Shown in pieces: positions 24,020 to 36,293 of a DNA stretch of 64,000 bases. The notes below the pieces were generated by a model. The model made no database searches. It was not told the DNA's origin and saw only the letters and a program-made list of their open reading frames with translations. Source of the stretch: Piromyces finnis (lineage: Eukaryota > Neocallimastigomycota > Neocallimastigomycetes > Neocallimastigales > Neocallimastigaceae); assembly GCA_002104945.1 (NCBI GenBank), contig MCFH01000017.1, positions 1 to 64,000 on the forward strand. The letters are read 5' to 3'. Position numbers and translations under genes: made by a program. Position 1 is the stretch's first letter, and each line of letters starts with the position of its first letter.

Positions 24020-24540
24020 CCATCAAAGCTCTCGGCAACGGTTGGTCTAATACTGTTGCCTGAGAGTACCTACCTTCAATCGGTCATTGGGTAAAAGTCA
24101 CAAAGTATCATCGACATGTTATTAGTAAGGAATTCTGAAAAGCCCCACACTATATGAATACGGGAAAGAAGATGCATGAGAAGAAGATTGGAAAAAAAAA
24201 AATAGTATCATTTAATTGTTTTTCTTTCCAACGACTTAACGCATAAAATTATTGCTCTTACGCCAAAAAAAAAAAGGATACACATAATACATAAAAGTTT
24301 AAGAGTGCCTTTAAAAAGTCATTTTCTGTCGCACTCAGATGGTTCAACTTTTTTTTTTTTTTCATGAACCATCCGTAAAAAAAAAATATATATATATATA
24401 TAAAAGATATCCTCTACATGATATTTGTCAAATTTTGAATATGGTAACAGTAAAAACCAGGAACACTGTTAATTCTCTTACCACAACAAGGACATATGTT
24501 GAGATAGGTGTCTATACTACTTAATATTATACTACCACTG
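24020..24540. other. GC-richer segment with a series of hairpins, possible non-coding RNA
   Basis: Several perfect or near-perfect stems follow each other. CTCTCGGCAAC (24029-24039) pairs with GTTGCC plus GAGAG (24055-24066, one bulged T). TTGGAAA near 24188 pairs with TTTCCAA near 24225. GAGTGC (24303-24308) pairs with GCACTC (24331-24336). GATGGTTCA (24338-24346) pairs with TGAACCATC (24365-24373). AACAGT near 24446 pairs with ACTGTT near 24465. The local GC content is visibly above the flanks. I could not match it to tRNA, snRNA, SRP or RNase P signatures. Strand is unknown. Confidence 0.35.
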
Positions 24541-25387
24541 TAAAAATCACAAATCTATAGTACCTTAAAATGACTATAGAATTCCAAAAAATTTCATAAT
24601 ATAAAAAATTAATAAACAAATTATATAATACACTAAAAAAAATTGACCAGTTTCCTTTCTCGACTTACCATTTTAAATAAAAAAATAAATAAATAAAAAT
24701 GCTTTTAAAATCATTATATGTATTTATTATCAAGAAAAATTGCACAATACTTTTTTTTTTTTCAGCTACTATTAAAAGTAGTCCTTTTACCAATATAAAC
24801 ATACAAAAAACTAACCATAATGCTTCTTTTTAACAATCATTTCAATAATGTAAACTTTTAAACTTAAATAATCTTTTCCTCGAAATAAATATATGTTCTG
24901 AAAACCCATAATTACTAAATTTATAAATATTACATGATATTGACCCTTCATACAAATCTCTTCACACAATTCAACTCTTATTAAATTTAAAAATAAAAAA
25001 AAAAATACTCTATAAACTTGAAATGCTTATTTTTCAAAAGAATATATATATATATGGAATTAAAAAATATTTATTTCTATTAAAAATCTATATTAGCTTT
25101 GCTTGATTTAACGTAAATTTAGGTACAGATATAATTTTTCATCTCTTCATGTCAACTTATTCTTTCACTTAAATTTTTTTCGTTAACTTTTGTTTCACTT
25201 AAAACGCTCTTTCTTTTTCAACACTTGATTTTTATAAATATTTTTATGAATAAAAAATTCTTTATTATTGCAAAAATAAATTTTACAATATTTATTTCTA
25301 TAATTCCTTACAATTAAATCAATATATATCTTGCGATAATATTTAACTATATTGAATTATTTATTACAATGGTTGTTTTTAAATCAT
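24541..25387. other. Spacer 3' of eL30, nothing recognised
   Basis: AT-rich; no coding exon was seen on either strand. Confidence 0.6.
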
Positions 25388-25804
25388 TTATTCTTGAGAC
25401 TTGATGATATCAGAGTCACCAGCATCAGTGATAGATAAGACACCAACACGGAAGTATTTACCACAAGCAGTACCAAGATCGATATTGTCTATTTTTATTA
25501 TAACATTACATTTTTATTAATTTCACTGAAACTTTATCATATAATTTTCAATTATTACACATATAAGATACTTACTTCCATTGTAGTGGTGGACACCGGT
25601 CTTAGAAAGCATAGCGTAGTATTCGAGTTCAGACTTTCTGAGTGGTGGGCAGTTACCGGAGATGATAACTAACTTGGACTTACCTTGACGGAGGGTCTTT
25701 AAGGTTTGCTTGTAACCAAGAGAGTACTTACCACTCTTCATGACAAGGGCAAGACGGGAGTTAATGGATTCAATAGACTTCTTAGACTTCTTTTGGGCAG
25801 CCAT
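25388..25804 (-). CDS. RPL30: Large-subunit ribosomal protein eL30
   Basis: Exons 25804-25576 and 25488-25388 join (phase 1 intron) to 109 aa. The N-terminal part has the family signature ([20 protein letters not shown] and [19 protein letters not shown]). The second exon adds [20 protein letters not shown] and ends [10 protein letters not shown], typical of eL30. It is a component of the 60S ribosomal subunit. In yeast, eL30 represses splicing of its own transcript; nothing here tests that. The sequence TTAAATAG directly before AACAATGG is a good 3' splice site, so a leader intron probably precedes the start codon. Codons are less AT-biased than in the neighbours, as expected for a highly expressed gene. 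Confidence 0.96.
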
Positions 25805-25808
25805 TGTT

Positions 25809-26092
25809 CTATTTAAGTTATTAAAATATAGAATTTACATTAATACTTTCATTCAAAATACTTTCAACAATTCATCCATCCCTACTTCTGAATGTTGTTA
25901 TTAGTCTTTTCATTATGTATATCTTTGTTAAACGACAAAGATTCAAATACATTTAACTATCAACAAAATTCATCATTATAACATTTTAAAATATAAACAT
26001 CTTATGCAACTAATAAAAAAACACATTCATTCATTATTTAACATTAAATTAAAACATTCATTCATCATTTCATAATAATTATAAAGGCTTAC
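25809..26092 (-). other. Probable 5' leader intron of RPL30
   Basis: On the minus strand GTAAGC at 26092 could be the donor and AAATAG ending at 25809 the acceptor, leaving only four leader bases before ATG. This is inferred from splice-site strings alone. Confidence 0.5.
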
Positions 26093-27110
26093 ATTAATTT
26101 CCTGAACGTCTAATAAACGAACACAAGGAATTTTTTATTAAAGTAAAAAGGAGGAAATATCTAAATTAAGTTGCTCGTTCTATTATAAACTTAGCCACAT
26201 TTCAAAATATATTTGGTTGGTTTTAATGATCTCTGATTGGATTTCATTTACGCCAAATTGATTATTTATACTCTAATATATAGTATAAATATATTAACTT
26301 TTTGAAATTTTTATAAGAGGTTTTAGACACTTTTTGATTATCAAGCCACATAATTGTCTTATTTTCAAGGAAATTTTATTTTATATTTCTTTTTTTTTTA
26401 ATTGCCACGAGAATAATATTATTCAGTATTCATCAAGTAATAATAACTTCATTATTAAATAAAATATCTTAAAAGCCATAAAAAGCAATAATTTTTTAAT
26501 TAATTTATTAGAATTATAATTATATAAGCAAATTACAAGCCATTTCAGTTAAAAAATAAAGCATTAATCCTTTTATTTTTATAAACACTTTAATTTTGTT
26601 CTTGCATCATCCTGTAGTTTTTCTATTATCTTTTTTTTTTTTTTTTTCTATTTATTTATACAATTCTCTTTATTTTTATTAGTAGTAGTGTTGTAATGGT
26701 TTTATGTCTAAAGGTATGAATTCTTTACGATTAAATAACAAAACAAATGAGAATTCATTATTTTTATTTATAGATTAAGAATAATTTTATTAATAAAAAG
26801 GTAATATAAAAGTGTATTATTATTATTATTTAATAATAATAATAATAATAATAATAATTATGATATGATATTCATCTTCAAAACACTATCTATTTACTAA
26901 CTATTACTACTTTATAAAAAGAAAAAGGGATAAACTAAAAATGAATAACAAAAAAAAAATTATACTTTTTATTAATAAAAAAAATTTAAAATTTATATAT
27001 ATAAATACATTATATATGTCCTTTTTTTTTTAATATAAAAAAATAATAATAAATATTTAATCTAATATTTATTTTTTAATAAAAAAAAATATAACAAAAA
27101 TGATAATTAT
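26093..27110. other. Spacer between RPL30 leader and EF-hand gene
   Basis: It contains T tracts, an ATT/AAT array at 26816-26860 and no recognisable exon. The RPL30 promoter should lie just above 26100. Confidence 0.6.
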
Positions 27111-28249
27111 TTATTGTTGATCCTTTAAAAAGATTTCCAAGAAATCAACAATAATTGGTTCTTTTAAAGCACCAAGTTTAAATTCTGTTAATTCCTATGT
27201 TTTTTTTTTTTTTAGAAAATATGCATACATATAGATATATTCAATGAAATTTAAAGTTAGAAATGGTTTAAAAAAAAATAAATTTTTCAATAAATACATA
27301 CTAATTGTTCATTTCCATCGACATCTAAATCTTCAAATAAACATTGAACCATATTTTTCATTTTTTGTTCACCTTCTCCATCATCTGGATATAATGTTTT
27401 ATACTTTTTATTATTGAAAATAATAATAAGAAGAAGATATATATATAAATAATTAAAAATTTGAATGTATGATTTATAAATATGTAATTAAATTATAATA
27501 TGAAACATGTAAATATAAGTTTACCATATAACAAGTGAATTCTTCTAATTCTTTTCTTGTTAAATATCCTTTGTGTTCAATATCATAAATCCTAAATGAT
27601 ACTATAAAATAATTAATAGTGAATTTAATTTATATATATGAATTAACTAAATAAAAAAAAAACTTACATTCCATTTTTTCATCTGTGCTGCCTTTTAAGA
27701 TGATAGAGAGTCCTTTAATAAATTCTCTAAAATCAATACTATCATTGTGATTTTCGTCAAAAGCATCAAAAAGTCTTTGTAAAAATAATTGTTTGGATTT
27801 ATTTGAAAAACTTTCTACATGGCATGTCATAATCTTTATGAAAAAAAAAAAAAAGTATAAAAATTAATTAATTTTTTTTTTAAATATATGTATTTAACAT
27901 AATATTAAGAGATAATATTGTTATTATTGTTGTCATTACCTCCATAAATTGGGATTTTTTGATTTCATGATTTTTATCAGATACTTTACTAAATTTCTCA
28001 TTTAATTTTTGAATTTCAGCCTCCGAAACTTAAAAAATTACAAAAAAAAAAAAATTTTTTTAATAACTCTATATTACCTTTGTTATTATTGTTATTGTTG
28101 TTGTTATTACTATTATTATTATGTTTATTGGATCAATGTATTGTATAAATAATCAAAACATTGTTCCTACTTTTTAATATATGTTAAAATAAAAGCTTAC
28201 AATGAGATATTTTTGAAAGGCATTTATACTCATCATTATTATTTCCCAT
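27111..28249 (-). CDS. N-myristoylatable EF-hand protein (calcineurin B / EFCAB1-like)
   Basis: Six exons join in frame to 188 aa: 28249-28201, 28028-27940, 27833-27668, 27601-27525, 27403-27302, 27194-27111. The start MGNNNDEYKC fits an N-myristoylation signal. Four EF-hand positions are visible. The first is degenerate, the second is canonical (DENHNDSIDFRE), the third (DIEHKGYLTRKE) lacks standard ligands at position 5, and the fourth is canonical (DVDGNEQLELTE). The segment FREFIKGLSIILKGSTDEKM resembles calcineurin B, CHP and EFCAB1/calaxin proteins, which bind a kinase, phosphatase or dynein partner. Which of these it is cannot be settled from sequence alone. Calaxin would suit a flagellated fungus. 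Confidence 0.82.
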
Positions 28250-30096
28250 TATTGGCGATACAATTAAATCTTTTTTTTTTTTAATACGGAAAAGTTTAAA
28301 AATAAAGTACAATGGCAACTTTTAGTTCTATTGTTTTTATATAATATATATATATATATTTGAAATTGTTAATAAATGAATAATATTTTCTATATATATA
28401 AAAAGAGGAATAAGAAAAAAAAAAAAAAAGTAAATATAATATAGTAATAATAATATTTGATTCGTTTTTTTTTATCCTTTAATATTTTTAACTTAAGAGT
28501 AGTATTGATAAATGGATCATCCACTTTTTAAATTTGGTATTAATAAGAATATTTTCTTAATATTTATAAATTTTATTTCTCTATCAATAATTATAATATT
28601 TTTTTTTTTTAGTTTTTATTAGGTTTTACTTTATGAAAAAGTGTTGTAGTGTTAATACCGCAAAATTCTTAAAGCTTTTTTTATCATTCTTATGTTTTAT
28701 TTGAAAATTTTCATATTACTATTATTATTTCCAACAAAAAAAAAAAAAATTCCTTAATGTTTTAAAAAAATATTTTTATATTTATTTTCCTTATTGTTGT
28801 TGTTATTCACAAATTCTTAGAATAGTTGTCAATAAACTATTATTATTTTTTATTTGTTCATTTAAAATTATTAATAATTCTTTCAATTTACACAATAACA
28901 TAGAATAACAAGAAGAATATATATATATATTTTGATGTTGGTGTTGGTGTTGTTATTATTATTGTTAGGCGTTAAATAATCCTTTTTAAAAAAAAATAAA
29001 AAATAAAAAATAAAAAATAAAAATTAAAATAAAAAATAATCTATATATTTACTTTTAATATGATTAACAAAAAAAAAATAACAATTAAAACTAAAACTTT
29101 TATGAATTAATACATTTATCTTTGTTTTTTTGTTTTTTAAAAAATTAAATATTTTTAATAAATATTTCCATAAGTTTAAATATTTATATTAATAAAAAAT
29201 AAACTTTTTTCTTGCTTATATATATAATTATTAAGATTTAAAGCAATATTATTCTGTAATTCTACTTTTATAAATACATTCATAATAAATTCTTTAAAAA
29301 AAAAAAAAAGGAAGAAAAAGACAGATATATTTTACCTCTTTTTTTTTTCTTATTATTATTACAATTCTTTTCTTTTTTTTTATTTTAATGAAAAAAAATT
29401 AAAAAGGATAAAGAAATAAATGACAATTTTTTTTTTCTTTATCCTATGAACCTTTTGAATATAAAAAATATATATATGCACTGTACATAAAAAATAAGAT
29501 TTTTAAAATTCTCAAGCTTTAATATTTAATGGAATTCCCATAATATAAATGTCAGTAGATTTCAAATATAATTATTTTTAGCAAAATTATATAAATTATA
29601 TATATCATTGCATAAGGATACAAACGTTTCAATAATTAAAGAATTTTAACATCTATATAATCTGCCCATCTATATATATATATATATACCTATCCGATAT
29701 ATCTATGATATTTGTGATAATATAAAATAAAAATAACAATTCTATAAAATAATATTTTTTTTTCTTACCACGAATTCAATGATATATGAAATGTAACCTT
29801 TCTCTACGACACGACACTTTCTTTAATAAGTTTATCTTTTTTTTTTTTTTTAATATTTCATAATAATCTAAATGGTTAGAATGAATCAAATTTTCATTTA
29901 AAATATTATATTTTTAAATTTTTCTCGATATCCATAAATTTCTTTTTTTATTTGAATTTTTTTTTTAATTTATTTAATAATATTTATATTATAATTATTA
30001 TTATTTAACTATTTTTTTTTTTTTTAATGAAAGTAAAATTTGATTAAAATAACATTTTAGATATTTTAAAAGTTAAAATAACAAAAAAAAAAAAAA

Positions 30097-30142
<46 letters not shown>

Positions 30143-30424
30143 CTTAAAATTAATATTCATAATTTAAAAATAATGTTTTAAATTTTTAAAATTTGTAACA
30201 AATTTTGTAAGTCCCTTCATTCCCTTCATATAAAATAAAAAAAAAATATTAAAAGTACATATAAAATGAAAAACCTTTTTGTTTTGTTTCTAATATTATT
30301 ATTTTTATTCTTTATCCTAATAAATTAATTTACAGAATAATATAAATATTTACATCCAGTCGACAAAAATTGTTTTATATATATAAAGAAAGGAAAGAGG
30401 AGGAGGAAAAAAAAAAAAAAAAAA
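28250..30424. other. Gene-free AT-rich stretch
   Basis: A/T runs, an AAAAAT-type run at 28988-29030, a TA-repeat near 29675 and an AAT array at 30097-30135. No coding exon or RNA gene was recognised. Confidence 0.55.
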
Positions 30425-31450
30425 ATGGACCATAAAAAAGAAAATTTATTTACAGACGAAGATATCAATTTTTTTCAAAAACCATATAGTGAAAATTCAC
30501 CATACAATATGGTGAAAATGGCAGCTGTTGAACCGGTTTGTTTTTATCCTAATAGAAAATATATAAACGAATTTAACCAACGTCAAATTAATACAACGAA
30601 ATTAGCAGATTATCTTTATCAAAAAGAAAATGAAAAAGAAGAAAAAGAAAAAGATGGTATATTATTTAAAATTAAACAACCTTATTTACAACCAGATTAT
30701 TATAATTCAACACTGGTTCATACCATGCCAATAATTACTGTTTTACCAACAAATTGCATTCACGAAAATACCAAACAGTATAAACAATACGAAATTCACC
30801 ACTATGAAGAACCAGCCTGGACAAAAGCTGAAAAAGAACTATTTAATGTTCTCTACAAAACAATAGGAAAAAATTTTTATAAAATAGCCAAAGAATTTGA
30901 AAATAGAGCCACAACCATAGTATTACCATCAACCATCCTAAAGCATAGTAAACTAAATATCACCACCAAAGAAACTGAAAATAATTGTTTGACCAATGTG
31001 ACGGCAGTGAAGCCAATAGCTTTAGATACAGAAACAGCAGCTGTGTCTACCGAAGAAAATAGTTTTTATGGAAAAACTAAAAAGGTAAATAGATTAAATA
31101 ATACCTATTGTGTAAATATTAAAAGGAAATAAAAACTTTTTAACACTATTACCACATCAATAAATATTTAATTATGTTAGCGAAAACTTACAAAAGACGA
31201 CAAAATTGGAATGAAAACTACGCAAGATCATAGCTTTAATTGTCAAATGATACCAAGTCAAAATAATAATACACTCTACTTACTTGTACATAATGTAGAT
31301 GATATTCAACCACAAACAATTGAAAAAGAATCTATGATATTTCCTAGAACAACATCTGAAATAATTCATTATTATTATAAATATAAATTTAATATACCAA
31401 ATTGGAAAGATCATAAGGAAGTAAAAAATAAACTAAAAAAAATAAAATAA
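30425..31450 (+). CDS. SANT/Myb-domain protein, domain interrupted by ~430 bp
   Basis: The first open frame (30425-31132, 235 aa) contains the first two helices of a SANT domain, WTKAEKELFNVLYKTIGKNF followed by YKIAKEFENR. The third helix, TTSEIIHYYYKYKF, is found only in a second open frame (31211-31450), preceded by unrelated sequence. Joined at about 30907 and 31341 the two halves make a complete ELM2/MTA/RCOR-type SANT domain, a fold of chromatin corepressor proteins. No GT-AG (or GC-AG) intron joins them in the correct frame, so the middle looks like an insertion, or the gene uses another structure. Upstream residues (MDHKKENLFTDEDI...) are not recognised. It could be a broken gene. Confidence 0.5.
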
Positions 31451-31853
31451 AATATTAATACCATAATTGTATAAATAAATAATTAAAAATAAATATTCCC
31501 AATATTTTAAATTCCCATTTTTCTTTTCATTTATTAATAAAATATTTACCAAAACAAAATATACACAATATACATCATTTTAATTTTATTACACACTCTA
31601 CACAACAATTTATAAATTATCACAACGTTTTTAATATTTGTTTTTGTATCATTTGAACGTTTATTAAGTATTAAAAATTCCAAACGTAAAAGTTTATCAC
31701 TTTGGAAATTAATCTAGAGTAGTAATCTAATGCGATGTTATCCTTAATGACTTTAGTAAACTAGATACATTCGATTTCAATGTAGCGTTCAAAAATTTCA
31801 ATAATCGGAGATTAAATTCATCTTTGGAGAAGCTATACAGAATCTTGAGCAGC
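31451..31853. other. Spacer between SANT gene and RPL41
   Basis: It is AT-rich with a slightly GC-richer part at 31700-31850, probably the RPL41 3' untranslated region. Confidence 0.55.
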
Positions 31854-32041
31854 TTATTTGGATCTGGCTCTCATCTTTCTTCTTTTACGCTTTAATCTTC
31901 TCTGTCTCTTCTTTCTCCACTATTTTATTCAATTATTTATAAAAAATTTACAATATTAATATACCATTTTTTTTAAATTTTTATTCATTTATTTTAATTA
32001 TTTCATAATTTATTTTTTTCGAATTTTACCTTATCTCTCAT
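31854..32041 (-). CDS. RPL41: Large-subunit ribosomal protein eL41 (25 aa)
   Basis: A 12-nt exon (32041-32030) encodes Met-Arg-Asp-Lys. A GT-AG intron (32029-31920) separates it from a 66-nt exon (31919-31854) encoding WRKKRQRRLKRKRRK then MRARSK and TAA. The result is 25 residues, nearly all Arg/Lys, the exact length and pattern of eL41, the smallest ribosomal protein, which sits in the bridge between subunits. Position 3 is Asp where most eukaryotes have Ala. The TTTTAG 13 bases before the ATG could be the 3' end of a leader intron. The gene is too short for ordinary gene finders. Confidence 0.95.
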
Positions 32042-32902
32042 TTTTAACAATAAGCTAAAAGGAAGAACAAAATATTTAGGTTTGATAAATTTCTTAAATA
32101 CATATTGTATTTATTAATTCTTTTCTGTGATTGGTATTTTAAAATAATTTTATCCAATAAAAAAACTAATTATATTAATAGTAATATATATAATCTAACC
32201 CTATTATAGTAAAAATTTTTAAAGTTTCTTTCCTACATTTTAAAATTTACTACATTTACATTAACAATCGATGATTATAAAAATGTTTTTGAAAAAATGA
32301 AAAAATACTAAAAAAATATAAATATATTTTAAAGTTTTACATTTTTTTGATATAATGTTTATTTGATCAATACTTAGAAGAAGCCTGGGTCAAAAAATAC
32401 CAATGCCAAAGAAACTTTTTTTAAAGAGAAAAAAATATAGTATTATAAATTATAATATTATTTTTTTTAAAATAGAGGAAAATAAAAATATGAATATATA
32501 TTTAATAACAAAAATGTTCCAATTCTTTTAGTTATTTAAAACATTTTATTCTTTTTATTTATTATATTTAATATTATATTAATTGATAATAGATATATAT
32601 ACTTTTTGAAAAAAAAAAAAAGTTTATTATTTTTATTTTTTATTTAAAAAAATGAAAATAAAAAAACTAATTAAGGATGAATAATTGAATACTATTTACT
32701 TATTGTAATGATTACTAATTTTTTAAAAAAAAAATAAAGAAAAATAGTTTATTTTTTTTTTCTTTTTACTATTAATGATATATTATTTAATTTTTAATTT
32801 TATTTTTAACTTATATTATTATTAATTTCCATTGAATCATAAATTTTACGTTTATAAAAATATTTTAATATTAAAAATAATAATCGATATTTGGAAAAAA
32901 AA
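32042..32902. other. Spacer between RPL41 and tetraspanin gene
   Basis: It should contain the RPL41 leader and promoter and the 3' end of the tetraspanin-like transcript. No exon was seen. Confidence 0.6.
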
Positions 32903-34498
32903 TTAACCAAAAGTGGCCCTTGCTGAATCAATTTCCTTTTCTATTTTTAATTGTTCTTTAAAGTGAAGAATTGAAAAGTAGAACGCAACTATAAATAACA
33001 AAGCCATGACACATTCAATTAAAATATATTGAAGTAAACCAGATTTAATAGCTTTTACGATAATTCTTGCACAACCTTCATCTTTAATATCTGATTCAGT
33101 ATATGAATTAGGATCCTTTGATTTATATAAATTCTTTAAATCTTGTGCAGGATCTGTAGTGTTAGCAGTGCCTGCGCCTGTTGTATCTTGTCTTTTATTT
33201 AATTTATTTATTGCATCTGAATCAAGATAATTAAAAGTATTAAGCATAGCAGATGAAGTTTTAAGAGTTAAAGTGGTAGAAGCAGTATCTGGCATACACA
33301 TAGATGTAGTAAGACCATGATCAACTACGGAAAGATAACCACAACATTGATATACTTCTTGAATGGTTTGTTTTTCGGCATCACTTAATACATCTATCCA
33401 TTTATACCTCATTTGTATCAAAGGATTGAAATAAATCTTTAAGAATAAAAATATAATAATGATTTGAACAATAAATCCAAAAACAAGGAAGACTGAATAA
33501 GTAATTAATAATGATGTCCATTTTTTATGATAAGCAATATAACCAGTCAAACCGATTAAGAGCATAAATACTGAGAAAAAGATAAAACCAAAGGAATCTT
33601 CACTTGAAATATCATGAATTTTACTTTCTGTTAATCCACCCTCTCTTAAAACAATGAATGCAATAGCTAATGAAACACTAGCTACCATAAATACAATACC
33701 CAATGAAAAAATAAAATTTGGATTTTGTGGTTTTAATAAAAGTTTGCTATCAAAAACTGGCTTAGCTAATAATGAATTTCTATAAGCACTATGTACATTC
33801 ATACCACCATATGAATTTAATTTTTTTGCTTTATCGTTTTTTGTACTAAACTTTCTACTGATACTTCTATTTACGATATCTACAAATTTTGATTTTATAC
33901 TAGAAGCACGACTAGATGCACGACTTACTGAAGAATTTGACTTTTTAGGAAAAACTGGTGGTGCTGGTGGAGGTGGAATATCCTTTTGAGAATATGTTCT
34001 TCTTTGTTGAATATTATTATTAGCTTGCATATTATTATTTGGATTACCACCTACTGGATTTGGAGGAGGATTAGATAATTGAGCTATTGGTAAAGTAGTT
34101 GGTTGATTTCTAATTATATTTTGTTGATTGGTATTTTGTCTTTGTTGTGGTAAAATTGGGGCTTGATTTGGTGAATTGTGTTTTACTGGAGAAGGGAATT
34201 GAGGATTATTACCAGAACGTTGTGGTATAGATGGTTGATTTGGCATTGGAGGTCTTTGCATATTTTGTGTTGGGAATTGTTGAATTTGGTTTGGTATTGC
34301 AGAGCCATTTCTTTGAGGTACAGGCCTATTATTTGGGTTAGCACCATTATTTATTGGAGGTCTATTTACTGTTGGACCACCAACTGGAGGAGGTCTTGCA
34401 TTAGCAACATTATTCCACATATTTTGATTTGATTGAATTGGATAATTATTAGCCCTTGGTGGAATCTCCGGTTTTGGATTTTGATTATTTGATTGCAT
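32903..34498 (-). CDS. Tetraspanin-like four-helix membrane protein with Pro-rich N-terminus
   Basis: A single exon encodes 531 aa. Residues 1-180 are rich in Pro, Asn and Gln (EIPPRA, IPPPPAPPVFPKK), suited to SH3 or profilin binding. Residues 190-220 are Ser/Arg/Lys-rich. Four membrane helices lie at about 262-284, 303-323, 329-353 and 488-512. The large loop between helices 3 and 4 has the tetraspanin hallmark Cys-Cys-Gly (385-387, YQCCGYLS), then CMP (401-403) and a Cys near 478 (DEGCARI), enough for two disulfides. Classical tetraspanins have short cytosolic ends; the 260-residue Pro-rich extension is unusual. A scaffold at the plasma membrane is the inferred role. Confidence 0.85.
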   Translation of the reverse strand: MQSNNQNPKPEIPPRANNYPIQSNQNMWNNVANARPPPVGGPTVNRPPINNGANPNNRPVPQRNGSAIPNQIQQFPTQNMQRPPMPNQPSIPQRSGNNPQFPSPVKHNSPNQAPILPQQRQNTNQQNIIRNQPTTLPIAQLSNPPPNPVGGNPNNNMQANNNIQQRRTYSQKDIPPPPAPPVFPKKSNSSVSRASSRASSIKSKFVDIVNRSISRKFSTKNDKAKKLNSYGGMNVHSAYRNSLLAKPVFDSKLLLKPQNPNFIFSLGIVFMVASVSLAIAFIVLREGGLTESKIHDISSEDSFGFIFFSVFMLLIGLTGYIAYHKKWTSLLITYSVFLVFGFIVQIIIIFLFLKIYFNPLIQMRYKWIDVLSDAEKQTIQEVYQCCGYLSVVDHGLTTSMCMPDTASTTLTLKTSSAMLNTFNYLDSDAINKLNKRQDTTGAGTANTTDPAQDLKNLYKSKDPNSYTESDIKDEGCARIIVKAIKSGLLQYILIECVMALLFIVAFYFSILHFKEQLKIEKEIDSARATFG

Positions 34499-36293
34499 TG
34501 TTGATATTATTAAATTTAATTATACACTGTTATAAAATGACTAAAATAATTTGTTTAATATATGTATGTATTTTTTTTTTTTAGTAAAAAAAAAAAAAGC
34601 TGGATAGTATTTAAATATAACTATTATTTATATCTAATTATTTTATTCTATATTTTCAATATTATAAATGATTCAATTTAATAAAGAAAAATTATTTTTA
34701 TTATTCTTAATAATAATATATTCTTTAAAAAATATATATAACTAAACTGATGAAATAATTATTAAATGTTTTAATTTATGATTATTTTTGAATTTACTAA
34801 AATTAGATATAATATTTGTTGATAATTAAAATATATACTTTATATTTTTCCACTTTATATTATTCTTAAAAATATAATTGATAAATAATATTTCAAGAAT
34901 AAAAATAATAAATATTAAATCAATTTAAATTAATAGTATCCTTTAGTATATTATTTATGATATTTTAATTATATTTTTTTTTATTCCTCTGACAATATTT
35001 ATTTTCTATTAAAAAAATAAATATATAATGATGTTTATGTTTTTTGTTTGTTTCTCTTTTTTTCTTTTTTGTTTTTGTTTGTTTTGCTTTTATTTTTTGT
35101 TTTTGTTTTTTTCAATTGGAACGATGGAATTATACTCGTTTTTTTTATATAGGTTGAAATATACTATCTTTATTATTTATTTAAAATTCATATATCTATA
35201 AAACTAACATAAATTAAAACATGTTTTTTCAACTCAATTTATATATATGATTTCAAATAATACTAAAGATTCTACTAAATAAAAAAGGGCACTTTTTTTT
35301 AAAAAATTTTTTAAAAAAAAGAAAATATTAAATGAACTACCAAAAATAGTTTTTTATTTTAAAATATATATTGGTATTAAATAGTGGGTGGTGATGAAAA
35401 TGAAAAAACTATCAATTGTTATCTATTTAATAATTTATTAATAAATAATATATATATTTTTTAATATATAAAATTTTTATATAATTTTAATATTAATTTT
35501 TTTTTCTATAATAAAAGGACTGTTACAATTTCATGTCAATTTACAATACAATATACAATACAATATAAATTTATTTTGTATTAAAGTTTATTAATTAGGA
35601 AAAAGAAGAAGGAATTTTTTAATTTCATTAATTTAAAGAAATTATAAATATAATATATATTGTAATTGTAGTACATAATATATTATAATATATTTTGAAT
35701 TAGATTTATTCAATTGAAAATAAATTCGAGATTCTATTAAATTGAATTTTCTTTTTCGTCATATATAAAGGTAAAAGAGGAAAAAACTAGACCGATGAAT
35801 GACAAGGATTAATTCTATTATTATTCTAATATATTAATTTTATAGTATATTTAATACAATATATTGTTAATATATGATAAAGTAAAAAATTATAGTTCAA
35901 TTAAAAGAAATTCCAAAAAAAAAACTAATTTATTAAAAATTAATTTATTATTACCTATAATACAATTGGAATTAATATATGAGTATCAATTTTTAATATA
36001 TTATTTAATTAATTTAATATGTTTGAATATATTATAAATTTAATTTATTATATTTAACTTTTCTTGTCAAATATAATCTTATAATTTAATATTTATATTA
36101 ATTTAACTATTTTAAATTTATTTAAAAATCATTCCATTATATATCATTATATATTGAATATATTACAGATTATATATTATTATATATAATAAACTGTTAT
36201 TAAAAATATTAAGAATTTAATATAAAATAAATAGACGCATTATTAAAGTCATTTAAAAGTCTTTTTTTTTTATGAGCTTAATAGAAACTGCTT
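34499..36293. other. Gene-free AT-rich stretch
   Basis: Extremely AT-rich, with a TTTTGTTTG run at 35035-35110. No exon was recognised. Confidence 0.55.

Noticed and set aside
24029-24075. Possible TPP riboswitch because of the word CCTGAGAG next to a stem
   Set aside because: The other conserved TPP element and the three-way junction are absent, and no thiamine gene is nearby.
31211-31450. Independent small gene starting at 31211
   Set aside because: Its recognisable part is the third helix of the SANT domain begun in the upstream frame, so it is treated as part of that locus.
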